From positions 1-64,000 of the forward strand of contig JAUIIG010000002.1 in the NCBI GenBank assembly GCA_030431875.1: a DNA stretch of 64,000 bases, given 5' to 3'. Under the pieces are notes generated by a model. That model was not told the origin of the DNA. It saw nothing but the letters and a program-made list of their open reading frames with translations, and did no database searches. The translations under genes and the position numbers were made by a program. The DNA is from Alphaproteobacteria bacterium (lineage in GTDB: Bacteria; Pseudomonadota; Alphaproteobacteria; Sphingomonadales; Sphingomonadaceae). Shown here piece after piece: positions 51,162 through 60,125 of the stretch; positions within the stretch are counted from its first letter, which is position 1; each line of letters opens with the position of its first letter.

Positions 51162-51842
51162 TTAAAGGTCTTTGACGCTGGAAACCTGCAGCTCGCGGGC
51201 GTTCGGCGCGTAGTCGACGCCGTAGGCCTTGCACCAGTCGCGCAGGATGGTGGCCACGCCGACGATGCCGGGATCGGGAGTGTTGGCGCTGCGTTCACCC
51301 ACCTGGCTGGCGCGGCCGCGGTGGGCGACCGAGCTGCGCGTCTCGTCGATGGCCTTGTCGGCCTCTGCAGTGATGGCAGCGAGCACGGCACCCATGTCCG
51401 AACCGTCCATTTCCTGCATCTTGTCGTGGATCGGCCAGAGCGCGTCGAGCAGCGTCTTGTCGCCGCGCTTGGCACCGCCGCGGGCAACGATGCCTTCGAT
51501 GGCCGAGCCGAGCATGTCAGTCAGCTGCTGGTAGCTGGCTTCCTCCAGCCCCTTGCCAACCATGCCGGCGCGCATGAAGCCGGTGCCCCAGATCGGGCCC
51601 GAGGAGCCGCCGACGTGCTTGGAACAGATCATCGAGATCTTCAGCATCATGGCGCCGATGGCGCTCTTGTCGATCTCCGGCAGGTCCTTCTTGATGACCT
51701 TGAAGCCGGTGGCGAGCGAGGTACCGAAGTCACCATCGCCGGCCAGGCCGTCGAGGTCGGAAAAGTACTTTTCGTTGGCGATCACCGTGTCGCAGGTGAT
51801 GTCGATGGCCTTCTCGAAATCAGCAATCGTAAACGTCGACAT
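51162..51842 (-). CDS. dhaL: Dihydroxyacetone kinase nucleotide-binding subunit
   Basis: 226 residues. LDGLAGDGDFGTSLATGF (residues 29-46) holds the Asp residues that bind the Mg-nucleotide, and HVGGSSGPIWGTGFMRAG and RGGAKRGDKTLLDALWP are the other DhaL landmarks. Lies between the HAD phosphatase and dhaK genes on the same strand. Confidence 0.94.
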   Translation of the reverse strand: MSTFTIADFEKAIDITCDTVIANEKYFSDLDGLAGDGDFGTSLATGFKVIKKDLPEIDKSAIGAMMLKISMICSKHVGGSSGPIWGTGFMRAGMVGKGLEEASYQQLTDMLGSAIEGIVARGGAKRGDKTLLDALWPIHDKMQEMDGSDMGAVLAAITAEADKAIDETRSSVAHRGRASQVGERSANTPDPGIVGVATILRDWCKAYGVDYAPNARELQVSSVKDL

Positions 51843-51865
51843 TTATCTCTCCCTGTGGCTGCCGG

Positions 51866-52582
51866 TTATGCGGTCAGCGCGGACAAGTCTGCAAGGGTAA
51901 CTTCCGGGTTTGGCGCGTCGCCCAGTTCGGGAACGACACGCGCGGCCTCGGTGAAGTCTTCATCCACCGTATAGGTGCTGGTGGTGATGAGCGTGGGGTA
52001 GCCCGCACCGGTCGAGGCAAGCAGGCCATTGCGGCTGTCCTCGATCACCACGCAGTGCTTCGGGTCGAGGCCCAGCGACTTGGTGGCGAGGTGGTAGATT
52101 TCCGGATCGGGTTTCTTCTTCGACACCACGTCGCCCGCATGGACGAATTCGAAGGCGGCTTTCCGCTCCGGCCCGAACAGGTCGAGCACGGCATCGATGA
52201 ACTTGGGGTTGGAGGTGGTGCAGACGCCGAGGCGAACACCGTTTGCCATGGCCTCGTCGACGATACGCATGACGCCTGCACGAACCGGCAGGTCCTTGAC
52301 GATGTCGGAGACCTGCGCGGTCTTGTACTTGTGCAGGGCGGCAATCAGCTCCGCCTTGCCGCCATGTTCGGCCACCTTGTCTTCGGGCCAGCCTGCTTCG
52401 TCGAAGTAGGCCGTCATGCGTTCCTTGCCGCCGGCAACCAGCAGCATCCTGGCATAGAAATCGACGCTCCATTCGGCGTCGATCCCCAAGTGGGCAAAAG
52501 CCTGGTTGAAGCCGACCCGGTGCGCGTCGCGCTCGGTATCGACCAGCACCCCGTCGCAATCGAAAATGATCGCCTTGACCAT
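51866..52582 (-). CDS. HAD-superfamily sugar-phosphate phosphatase/mutase (CbbY-like)
   Basis: 238 residues. Motif I IFDCDGVLVDTE (D8, D10), motif II TTSN, motif III with KKKPDPEIY, motif IV VIEDSRNGLLAS are all intact. Subgroup with a helical cap (residues about 15-85), as in phosphoglycolate phosphatase, CbbY and beta-phosphoglucomutase. Its stop/start overlap region with the aldolase gene shares base 52582, so it is coupled to it. Likely acts on a phosphosugar of the same pathway. Confidence 0.9.
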   Translation of the reverse strand: MVKAIIFDCDGVLVDTERDAHRVGFNQAFAHLGIDAEWSVDFYARMLLVAGGKERMTAYFDEAGWPEDKVAEHGGKAELIAALHKYKTAQVSDIVKDLPVRAGVMRIVDEAMANGVRLGVCTTSNPKFIDAVLDLFGPERKAAFEFVHAGDVVSKKKPDPEIYHLATKSLGLDPKHCVVIEDSRNGLLASTGAGYPTLITTSTYTVDEDFTEAARVVPELGDAPNPEVTLADLSALTA

Positions 52583-53469
52583 CAGGCGGTCTCTTTCAGC
52601 GAGGCGAGGAACTTGCTGCCCTGGCCCGTGCCGCCGAACTTCTCGATGAAGCCGCCGAACAGCGACTTGCAGGCCTGGTACTGGGCGTCGATCACGCGCA
52701 GCGGCTCGTAGTCGTCGGGGTTGGCCTTGCGGTAGGCTTCGAAGCTCTCGACGAAGACGTGCTTCAGGTTGGTCGAGATGTTCACCTTGGCGCTGCCGCG
52801 GGCGATGGCCTTGGCAAAGGTCTCGTCCGACAGGCCGGTGCCGCCATGCAGCGCCATGGGCGTACCGGTGGCCTTGTTGATGGCCTCGATCCGGTCGAAA
52901 TCGACCTTGGGCTCACCCTTGTAGAAACCGTGGGCGGTGCCGACGGCACAGGCGAAGGCCGACAGGTCCAGTGCGTCGCAGAACTTGCGGGCATCTTCGG
53001 GATCGGTCAGCACCGAATCCTCTTCCGCCACGACCATGTCGTCTTCCACGCCCATGATCTGGCCCAGCTCGGCTTCCATGCCGACGCCGTACTTTTCGGC
53101 GATGTCGCGCACCTTCTTCGACATTTCGAGGTTTTCTTCGAACGGGAATTCGCTGGCGTCGATCATGATCGAGGTCCAGCCGGTCTGCGCGCACTTTTCG
53201 ATCATCTCGAGGTTCTTGCAGTGATCGAGGTGCAGCACCACGGGCACCGGCGAGTTCTCGGCGCAGGTGCGCACCCAGCTGACGATTTCCTCGTGGCTGT
53301 AATAGTCGATGGTCTTCGACGAGGTCTGGCAGATGACCGGTGCGTCGAGTTCCTCGGCCGCTTTCACCATGCCCTTCACGGTGTTGTAGTCGACCAGGTT
53401 GAACGCCGCGACGGCATAGCCGTTGTCCATGGCGTGGCGAAGCAAGGGCTTCATGTTAACGAGTGGCAT
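52582..53469 (-). CDS. Class II fructose/tagatose-bisphosphate-type aldolase
   Basis: 295 residues from ATG 53469, which follows GGGAGCACGAT. Zinc/catalytic residues: LHLDHC (H80, D82, H83), GTAHGFYKGEPKV, LHGGTGLSD with the metal His. FEENLEMSKKVRDIAEKYGVGMEAELG is the usual class II segment. It splits or forms ketose-1,6-bisphosphate using DHAP. With dihydroxyacetone kinase in the same operon the reaction product or substrate is probably DHAP. Exact sugar unknown. Confidence 0.92.
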   Translation of the reverse strand: MPLVNMKPLLRHAMDNGYAVAAFNLVDYNTVKGMVKAAEELDAPVICQTSSKTIDYYSHEEIVSWVRTCAENSPVPVVLHLDHCKNLEMIEKCAQTGWTSIMIDASEFPFEENLEMSKKVRDIAEKYGVGMEAELGQIMGVEDDMVVAEEDSVLTDPEDARKFCDALDLSAFACAVGTAHGFYKGEPKVDFDRIEAINKATGTPMALHGGTGLSDETFAKAIARGSAKVNISTNLKHVFVESFEAYRKANPDDYEPLRVIDAQYQACKSLFGGFIEKFGGTGQGSKFLASLKETA

Positions 53470-53735
53470 ATCGTGCTCCCTACGAGTGCCGTCCAAGAAA
53501 GTGCTGCCGGTGATTGTGTCCGGCTGCATCGAATCGGGTCCATAGCCTCTGGTGCGGCGGCAAACCACCCGTGATTGCGCAGTTGAACCCCCGCGAGATT
53601 GAATATGTCCGGAATTCTGGCCCGCTGCGGCACAATGCTGCGTCCTGCCACACCCATGGCGTTCCGGGCTTCCGTGCAGCTTCATAGTCTTGGCCGTGTT
53701 CCCGGGGGACCTTGCCGGGGGAAACGGAGAAACGA
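53470..53735. other. Divergent intergenic region, aldolase operon / small exported protein
   Basis: 265 bp. It must contain the promoter of the minus-strand aldolase operon and that of the + strand small gene. I see no clear -35/-10 pair, palindrome or riboswitch-like structure. Confidence 0.4.
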
Positions 53736-54011
53736 ATGAAGAAATTGACCGCCTATTTCACGGCCGCCGTGATGGCTGCATCCTTCAACGTGGCGCTGCC
53801 GACGGCTGCCAGTGCCGCCGCCAATGACGAAGTCCAGGTCTGTCGCCTGCTGGTGGACCTGCAGTTCTTCGATAGCCACGGCGCCTGCATGAGCCAGCTG
53901 CGCACCAATGCGCCGCGCACCTGCCGGCTGCTGCGCGATCTCGATGCGCTGGACTTCTTCAACTACCGCAATGTCGGCGATTGCGTCTCGGCCATGCGCG
54001 CCGCGACCTGA
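53736..54011 (+). CDS. Small exported cysteine-containing protein, unknown function
   Basis: 91 residues from ATG 53736 (GGAGAAACG upstream). Signal peptide MKKLTAYFTAAVMAASFNVA ending about PTAASAAA. The mature part, about 55 residues, has four cysteines (VCRLL, HGACMSQ, RTCRLLRD, GDCVSAM), likely two disulfides in the periplasm. Not recognised. Two hairpins, the second with a T-run, follow it, so it is a separate single-gene transcript. Confidence 0.7.
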   Translation: MKKLTAYFTAAVMAASFNVALPTAASAAANDEVQVCRLLVDLQFFDSHGACMSQLRTNAPRTCRLLRDLDALDFFNYRNVGDCVSAMRAAT

Positions 54012-54026
54012 GCCAGCCATCCCCGT

Positions 54027-54050
54027 GCAGCGGCCTGCAACGGCCGCTGC
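54027..54050 (+). repeat. Hairpin GCAGCGGCC / GGCCGCTGC
   Basis: A perfect 9-bp inverted repeat with loop TGCAAC, 15 nt past the stop of the small exported protein gene. It precedes the stronger terminator at 54058 and may add to termination or mRNA stability. Confidence 0.45.
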
Positions 54051-54057
54051 GCAACCC

Positions 54058-54092
54058 GGTCCGGAGTCCGCCCAGGGTTCCGGACCATTTTT
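54058..54092 (+). terminator. Rho-independent terminator after small exported protein gene
   Basis: GGTCCGGA and TCCGGACC form an 8-bp perfect stem followed by ATTTTTG. It ends the + strand transcript just before the convergent response-regulator gene. Confidence 0.78.
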
Positions 54093-54105
54093 GTACCTGA
54101 CAGGT

Positions 54106-54777
54106 TCAGTCGATCGACAGCTGGCCCGTACGCAGTGCGGTGTAGACTGCCTCGCCGCGCGAATGGACGGCCAGCTTGCGGTAGATCGACTTGACGTGGT
54201 TGCCCACGGTCAGCGGCGAAATCTCCAGCGCGCGGGCGGCTTCCTTGTAGCTCATCCCGCGAGCGAACACTTCGAGCAGCTCCACCTCGCGCGCCGTGAG
54301 CGCGGCGGTTTCCTCGTCACCGCTGGCGTCGCCGTTGGCACTGATGGCGGGCTTGCTGCCCTGCAGGCGTTCGAGCAGGTAGGCCGCTGCTGCCGGGCTG
54401 ATCGGCGCGCCGCCGTCCAGCGTGGCGGCAATCCCTTCGAGGATGGTGGTGGGGCTGGAATCCTTGAGCAGGTAGCCATCGGCCCCGGCTTCGAGCGCAG
54501 CGACCACGGTCTCCCGGTCGCCGAAACTGGTGATCATCAACACCTTGCAGTCGCGCTGCTTCTTGGCGAAGGCGATGAAGTCCACCCCGCTGCCATCGGG
54601 CAGGCCGACATCGACCAGGAACAGGTCCGGCTGCTTGCGCACCATCATGTCGCGCGCGCGGGCGATGGTGGGGGCGGTGCCGGCCAGGTCATAGTCCGGG
54701 CAGGTGGTGACGATATCGGTCAGGTGTTCGCGGATCGCGGGATCATCGTCGAGTATCGCAATACGTGCATTAGCCAT
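54106..54777 (-). CDS. NarL/LuxR-family response regulator
   Basis: 223 residues from ATG 54777. Receiver domain (1-120): acidic pocket D10/D11, phosphoacceptor D56 in FLVDVGLPDG, T in MITSFGD, K in YLLKDSS. LuxR-type helix-turn-helix (about 155-215): LTAREVELLEVFARGMSYKEAARALEISPLTVGNHVKSIYRKL in part. Its start overlaps the kinase stop by 8 bp, making a two-component pair. Target genes are unknown; the neighbouring biosynthetic cluster is one candidate. Confidence 0.93.
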   Translation of the reverse strand: MANARIAILDDDPAIREHLTDIVTTCPDYDLAGTAPTIARARDMMVRKQPDLFLVDVGLPDGSGVDFIAFAKKQRDCKVLMITSFGDRETVVAALEAGADGYLLKDSSPTTILEGIAATLDGGAPISPAAAAYLLERLQGSKPAISANGDASGDEETAALTAREVELLEVFARGMSYKEAARALEISPLTVGNHVKSIYRKLAVHSRGEAVYTALRTGQLSID

Positions 54778-56650
54778 CACTTGTTGCCCTGTTGCGGCCA
54801 TGCGGCCCGCCCTGTTGTTCTGGCAGTTCGATCCTGGCCACGGTCTGTTCGCCTTCGCGCTGGAGGGAGAAGTTCCCCCCGATTGCGCTGGCGCGCGCCG
54901 CCATGTTGTCCAGTCCTCTGCCGCCGGGTCGTTCATCGCCCAGCAAGGTACCGTTATCGCAGACCGAAATGGCATGCGATGCCACATTTACGGTCACGGT
55001 GTTGCCGTTGGAATGCTTGAGGGCATTGGTAAGCGCTTCCTGCAGCACGCGGAAGACCTGCAGCACCGCCCGCGGGGGCAGGGCGGGCAGGTTGCCGTCG
55101 GCGCTGTCGTTCCATTCGAAGGCAAGGCCCGCATCGCTCACCCGCTCGTTCGCCCGTTCGCGGAACAGCGCGAGGGCCGAGCCGAGCGATTCCCCCACCG
55201 AATCCATCGAATCGATCATCAGCCGCATTTCGTCGAGCGCACCCTGCAGCCCACGCGTCACCCGTTCGGGGTCGGCCTTGCCGCGTCGGGCGAGCAGCAG
55301 CAGGCTCATCAGCTGCGAGCCGAGCCCGTCGTGCATGTCGGCCATGATGCGCCGACGCTCGTCCTGGTGCGCCTGTTCGCGCAGCAGCGCCTTCTCGCGC
55401 TGGTGTGCCGTGGCCAGTTCCGCGGTGCGTTCATCCAGCTGGCCCTGCAGCTCCTTGTTGAAATCCTCGGCAGAGGAAAACAGGCGGATGTTGCGGGCAA
55501 CGAATGCCGCCACCAGTGCCACCAGCAGGATCGGGATCGCGTAATTGGTCTGCTGCCCCCAGCCGAGGTCGAAGACGATCGAAATGCCGGTTCGCACGGC
55601 AATGGCGAACAGCAGCAGGAAGACCGCCGCCTCCCAGTGGCGTTCGCGGCCGATGACGGGGATGTTCCACAGGATGATGGCGGCAAAGGCGCTGGAGAGG
55701 ATCACAACCAGCGAATAGAGCATCCACAGCTGGCGGCCGTTGCCGGGGTCAAGGAACACCGCATAGGCATGGAAAGCCAGCCCCAGCGCCCAGGCGGCGA
55801 GGGTGACGATCGTGACATGCGGCAGGCGGCGCGGCCCCCAGCTGTTGGCGAGGTTCACCCCGGCCACCGGAATCATCAGCGAGATGGGCACGCCGAGAAA
55901 CAGCCACAGCGCGCCGGTGACCGGCGGATCGGGGATGATCATCATCAGCAGGGCGCCGGCCCAGCTTGATGCCAGCATGCCCAGCCAGAACAGGTAACTG
56001 CCCTGGCGGCTGCGCGCCCAGGCCATCAGTGCGATCAGGCCAATGGCGAAACCGATGGCGACGCTGGCATAGACATAGTCGTTGAGCAGGAAGAGCCGGA
56101 AACGCGTCCCGGCTGCGGTCGTCTCGTACAGGCCCATGGTCGGCGCATCGACGCGGAACCCCTCGGTGCCCGGCGCGCTCGCCATGATGTAGACCAGCTC
56201 GTTGCTGCCCTCGCGCAGCAGGCCCGACGGCAGCCGGTGCAAGCCGCGAAATACGCGGCCATGGAAACTGGTGTCAGGCAGCCGCATCTCGCCGCTGCCG
56301 AAGTAGAGCGAACCGTTGAGGTAGGCGTAGTAATTGGTGGCCGTGACATTGGCCGCCTCGCCCAGTCCGCCTTCGGGAACCGTGTCGAGATCGAAGGTGA
56401 AGCGCGCGGCGTAGTATCCACCTTCGCAACAGGAGGACCACGGCGTCTCGGCGGGGGTGTATTCCGCCGCCTGCGCTGCTTCCCAGTCGGGACTGTCCAG
56501 CTGCGCCACGGCAAAGCTGCTCGGGCGCACCGGATCGATTTCGGGCGGGGCGCCGGTGATCAGCGGGGCGACCAGCAGCCAGTAGGCCGCCTGCACCAGC
56601 AAGACGGCGAGGACCAGGTGCGGCCAGTTGTGCTGCTTTGCTGTCTGCAT
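54770..56650 (-). CDS. Membrane sensor histidine kinase (7TMR-DISM-like, HisKA_3)
   Basis: 626 residues from ATG 56650 (a GTG three codons upstream is possible). TM1 at about 10-32, then a periplasmic jelly-roll-like domain (about 35-195: FRGLHRLPSGLLREGSNELVYI), seven or so TM helices (about 200-395), a coiled coil (400-430) and the HisKA_3 segment ERRRIMADMHDGLGSQLMSLL with the phospho-His, then HATPase_c (GGRGLDNMAARASAIGG). Matches NarL-partner kinases that bind a carbohydrate-like ligand outside. Pair of the regulator at 54106. Confidence 0.9.
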   Translation of the reverse strand: MQTAKQHNWPHLVLAVLLVQAAYWLLVAPLITGAPPEIDPVRPSSFAVAQLDSPDWEAAQAAEYTPAETPWSSCCEGGYYAARFTFDLDTVPEGGLGEAANVTATNYYAYLNGSLYFGSGEMRLPDTSFHGRVFRGLHRLPSGLLREGSNELVYIMASAPGTEGFRVDAPTMGLYETTAAGTRFRLFLLNDYVYASVAIGFAIGLIALMAWARSRQGSYLFWLGMLASSWAGALLMMIIPDPPVTGALWLFLGVPISLMIPVAGVNLANSWGPRRLPHVTIVTLAAWALGLAFHAYAVFLDPGNGRQLWMLYSLVVILSSAFAAIILWNIPVIGRERHWEAAVFLLLFAIAVRTGISIVFDLGWGQQTNYAIPILLVALVAAFVARNIRLFSSAEDFNKELQGQLDERTAELATAHQREKALLREQAHQDERRRIMADMHDGLGSQLMSLLLLARRGKADPERVTRGLQGALDEMRLMIDSMDSVGESLGSALALFRERANERVSDAGLAFEWNDSADGNLPALPPRAVLQVFRVLQEALTNALKHSNGNTVTVNVASHAISVCDNGTLLGDERPGGRGLDNMAARASAIGGNFSLQREGEQTVARIELPEQQGGPHGRNRATSDG

Positions 56651-56765
56651 GGTCCCCACCAGCGAGAGCCCCCGAAGCCGTCTCCGCCTGCTGCCGTGAT
56701 TATGGCAGGCCTTCGGCGAAAGTCATGCCATATGCTTGGCAGGCTTAACCCGAAGGAAAGCCGGA

Positions 56766-57782
56766 CTAGAGTTCCGCCGCAACGGGCGGGTCTTCACCGG
56801 GTTCGAGGCGCTCTCCCTTCCACAGGCGGTAAAGCCGGTCTCCCAACAGGTCTCCGGGGCCGGTGGCGAAGCGTGGGTGGCCGAAGTGTTCCATCACCGC
56901 GTGCTGCTTGGCCAGCGCCCGCCGGTCTTGCGCGACGACGGGGTCAAGGAACAGCCGGATCGCGGCCTGCTTCAGCCAGCCGGGCGCAAGGCCTTTCGGG
57001 GTCGAAAAACGCGCAAAGGGAGTGAAGCTACCTGCGGTGGCGGGGGTGAAGATCGCGGTGACACAGAGCGTCAGCCGCTTCTCTCCCTCCCACCGCGCCT
57101 GCACAGTGCAGGGCGGGTAATAGGTGCTTACCGACCGGGTGCGCTCGCGTTCCAGCACCCGCGACATGATCCCGTGGTCGGGAGCGTCCTGGTGGATGGT
57201 CATGGCCAGGCTGTCGCCGTGGCTGGCGACCACCAACTGGACCTTGCGGCGCTTGTCGCGGCGGCGGATGAAGCCGTGGTGCAGGTGGCCGGTGTGGAAC
57301 GGGTCCATGACGTTCTCGACCGCGTCGAATGCGCGGCCCTGCCAGGTTCCCTGCTGCCACCAGAAGTGGTCGAGCTGCGGATTGCCGAAATCCGGGGGCA
57401 GGGGCGGCTCGGCTGGTGCCTTGTCGGACAGGGCAACGAATATGCCGCCGTGCCTCTCCACCACGCGCAGGGCTTGGGCGGAAAGGCGCTGTCCATCGCC
57501 CGCTGCCAGCGCGCAGCCGGGTACCTCGACACAGGTGCCGTCCGTAGCAAAGCGCCAGCCATGGTAGGGACATTCGAGCGCGCCATCGCGCAGTCGTCCT
57601 TCCGAAAGGGGATAGTTGCGGTGCGGGCAGCGATCGACCAGGGCGCCCACTCCGTCGGCGGTGCGGAACAGCGCCAGCGGGGTGTCGCAGAGCATGACCT
57701 TGCGCACCTGCCCCGGCCCCAGGTCGCGCGACAGGGCAACCAGGTGCCAGGCATTGCGGACAGCGTCGGGGAAAGCGCTCAT
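56766..57782 (-). CDS. Rieske-type non-heme iron oxygenase
   Basis: 338 residues from ATG 57782, which overlaps the ATP-grasp stop (ATGA). Rieske cluster: C52-P-H54 and C71-P-Y-H74; mononuclear iron segment FDAVENVMDPFHTGHLHH (about 148-165). N-terminal Rieske plus C-terminal catalytic domain, as in one-component oxygenase alpha subunits (vanillate demethylase, steroid or natural-product oxygenases). It needs an electron-transfer partner, not found here. Last gene of the KAS III cluster; likely a late oxidative tailoring step. Confidence 0.9.
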   Translation of the reverse strand: MSAFPDAVRNAWHLVALSRDLGPGQVRKVMLCDTPLALFRTADGVGALVDRCPHRNYPLSEGRLRDGALECPYHGWRFATDGTCVEVPGCALAAGDGQRLSAQALRVVERHGGIFVALSDKAPAEPPLPPDFGNPQLDHFWWQQGTWQGRAFDAVENVMDPFHTGHLHHGFIRRRDKRRKVQLVVASHGDSLAMTIHQDAPDHGIMSRVLERERTRSVSTYYPPCTVQARWEGEKRLTLCVTAIFTPATAGSFTPFARFSTPKGLAPGWLKQAAIRLFLDPVVAQDRRALAKQHAVMEHFGHPRFATGPGDLLGDRLYRLWKGERLEPGEDPPVAAEL

Positions 57783-58906
57783 GACAGGTCTTCTCCGTTC
57801 CATTCGATGTCGCGGGTGGTCGCGGCCGTGGCCGACATGCCGTGTCGCCAGCCGAGCACGGTGAAGCGCATTCCGTCGATCAATGCGCCCAGCGCGGGCA
57901 GCCGGTCACCCGGACGGCCAAGGGCATCGTCCCCGGCCCGCAGGGTGGCATGCCATTTCCGCCAGCCCGCCCCGGCCAGCGCCATGGGCAGGCCATAGGC
58001 GAACATGGCCGCGCCGACATAGGCGGGACGCGGCTCTTGCGGCGGCATGGGCTCGCCTTCGGTCATGGCCCGCGCCAGCGCGCCATCCCCGGCCAGCAGG
58101 TGCACCCCGCTGGTCGCGCGCGGGTTGCATTCGATCAGCCACGGCTGGCCCCTATCGTCGACCATCGCATCGCAGGCGAATTGGCCGGACAGGCCGGTGG
58201 CACCGGCAAGGGTCCCGGCGATTTCGCGCAGGCGCTCCGCCAGTGGGCCGGCCAGCGGCTCGAAAGCGAAGGAAGCACCGCCAGCGAGCCGCCAGTCAGA
58301 TCGGTAGGCTGTAAAGGCCAGCAACACGCCCGCGCGGGCGACGGCGTAGAACGAGACCTCGCTGCCAAGCACGCGCCGCTGCGCCAGCCAGTCCTCCCCG
58401 ATGGTGGCAAGCAGGTGCGGCTGCGGGCCGATCAGCGTCTTCCCGCCAAAGCGGCTGAAGCGCGGCTTGAACACCCACCCGGCGGGATCAGGCGGCAGGC
58501 TGGCAGGATCGCAGGCGACGCTTTCGGGCACGGGCAGGCCAAGGTCCGCGGCAAGGCGGGCAAAGGCCAGTTTGTCGTGCAGGCGGCGGAGCATGTCGAC
58601 GGGCGGAGCGAACAGCAGGTCGCGACCCCTTGCCCAGGCGGCCAGGTGGAACACCTCTTCGCAGACCGGCACCACGAACTGCGGCTCGAGCCTGTCGACC
58701 AGGCCATCCATGTCGCGGCGAAAGCCTGCCGCATCGAGCGCGGGCGCGGCGTAGCGATGCACGGCGCTGGGCGCGCGCGACCACGAGGCCATGCGCGACG
58801 GGCCGCAGTCCGCCACGTGCACGTCCCATCCGGCAGCGCGGAAATCGCGCGCCAGGTCCAGCGCCGCGCCCGCCCGCGCGCCGGTGATCAGGACGCGGTC
58901 AGCCAT
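57779..58906 (-). CDS. ATP-grasp ligase of the KAS III cluster
   Basis: 375 residues from ATG 58906. N-terminal Rossmann-like region (DRVLITGARAGAALDLARDF), then ATP-grasp motifs: VFKPRFSRFGGKT (ATP-binding Lys), SFAFEPLAGPLAERL, FACDAMVDDRGQPWLIECNPRATSG (metal Glu/Asn, about 265-290). Such enzymes join a carboxylate, as acyl phosphate, to an amine or thiol. It overlaps both neighbours, so is co-translated with the oxygenase and the adenylating enzyme. Substrates not known. Confidence 0.87.
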   Translation of the reverse strand: MADRVLITGARAGAALDLARDFRAAGWDVHVADCGPSRMASWSRAPSAVHRYAAPALDAAGFRRDMDGLVDRLEPQFVVPVCEEVFHLAAWARGRDLLFAPPVDMLRRLHDKLAFARLAADLGLPVPESVACDPASLPPDPAGWVFKPRFSRFGGKTLIGPQPHLLATIGEDWLAQRRVLGSEVSFYAVARAGVLLAFTAYRSDWRLAGGASFAFEPLAGPLAERLREIAGTLAGATGLSGQFACDAMVDDRGQPWLIECNPRATSGVHLLAGDGALARAMTEGEPMPPQEPRPAYVGAAMFAYGLPMALAGAGWRKWHATLRAGDDALGRPGDRLPALGALIDGMRFTVLGWRHGMSATAATTRDIEWNGEDLS

Positions 58907-60125
58907 GCCACGCCACCTTGCGGCGCTTGGGGCCGGGCCACGGCGGCAGGTCAAAAGCGAGGGTGACGGGCACCTGCGCCAGGGTCTGCAATTTGGCCCG
59001 AGCCTTTTCGGCGAGGTCCGGTTGGCATTCCGGCGCGACTTGCAGGATAGCATGATCGGCTTGGGCTTGGGCCCGCCAGCGTGGTCCTGCACCAAGGGCG
59101 GTCTCCACCGCATAGGCGACCTTGCGCGGGAGGACCGTCCGATCCCCGAAGTGCCAGAGATCGCCGATGCGACCCTGTATCGGCAGGATCGTGCGTCCGG
59201 CAAAGCCGCAAGGGCAGGGGCCTTGGCTGTCGAGTTCGACCAGGTCGTCGCCGCGCAATCGCACCACCGGCTGGCTGCAGCGGCGCAGGTCGGTGATGAT
59301 CGGGCGGAAGGCCTTCGTGCCGGGGATGGGTTCGAGTTCGATTTCCATGACGTGGTCGTTCAGGTGCAGTCGCCCATGCGAACAGTCGGCGGCCAGGAAA
59401 CCTTCGGTCGCCTGCCAGATCCCGCGAGGGTCCATGCCGAAGTGATCGGCAACCGAGCCGCGTTCAATGCCGGACATCGGCTCGCTGCCGTGGAACAGGT
59501 GGCGCAGCTTGGGGAACCGCGCTCCGGCCTTGACGAAGGCCAGCAGGCGGTGGGCGGGCGCGATCAGGACGGTGGGGGCAAAGTCCTCAATGGCATGTTG
59601 CGCTTCCTCGGCCGAGCGTTCCAGCGGCACATGTTCGAACACGATCCTTCCTCGCTGGACGTCGCTGTAGAGGTCGCTGCCCGCGCGCAGGTGCAGGGCG
59701 ATGCGCTGGCGGTGCAGCAGGGCGGCAGGCGGCAGCAGGCGGGCGAGGCTCTGGCCGATATAGTCGGCGCGCTCGGCCTCGCTGGCGACGAACAGGCCGC
59801 GCGTCCCGCCGCCCGATCCGGTGGACCAGCCCGCGCTCACCGCGCCGCTTGCTTCGCCGCGTTCGGCGGCATCGGCCAGCATGCGCAGGGCGGCATCGGA
59901 CAGGCCAAGGCTGTTCCAGCGACCATAGTCCGCCCGCATGTCGGCAACGTCCGTTACGGGGAAGGCTGACAGGGGCTTGCCCGCATGGGACGCCAGCGCC
60001 GGGGTGGCGGCGAGGGCAGGCTGCAGCGCCTGCCACTGCCGCTGCCGCCAGCGAGACAACTGCGCGGGTGACATGCGCATGGCGCGCCGCGTGCGCCACC
60101 AGCTCCACAGGATGTCAGTCCGCAT
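58899..60125 (-). CDS. PaaK/F390-synthetase-like adenylate-forming enzyme
   Basis: 408 residues from ATG 60125; the longer frame upstream lies in the MBL gene. The P-loop-like SAGWSTGSGGGTRGLF (about 98-113) corresponds to the SSGTTG motif of adenylating enzymes, and WQATEGFLAADCSHGRLHLND with LRGDDLVELDSQGPCPCGFAG to the A5/A8 region of the PaaK branch. The CPCG cysteines are typical of the F390-synthetase-related branch. It should activate a carboxylic acid as acyl-AMP. Overlaps MBL and ATP-grasp genes on either side. Confidence 0.85.
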   Translation of the reverse strand: MRTDILWSWWRTRRAMRMSPAQLSRWRQRQWQALQPALAATPALASHAGKPLSAFPVTDVADMRADYGRWNSLGLSDAALRMLADAAERGEASGAVSAGWSTGSGGGTRGLFVASEAERADYIGQSLARLLPPAALLHRQRIALHLRAGSDLYSDVQRGRIVFEHVPLERSAEEAQHAIEDFAPTVLIAPAHRLLAFVKAGARFPKLRHLFHGSEPMSGIERGSVADHFGMDPRGIWQATEGFLAADCSHGRLHLNDHVMEIELEPIPGTKAFRPIITDLRRCSQPVVRLRGDDLVELDSQGPCPCGFAGRTILPIQGRIGDLWHFGDRTVLPRKVAYAVETALGAGPRWRAQAQADHAILQVAPECQPDLAEKARAKLQTLAQVPVTLAFDLPPWPGPKRRKVAWHG

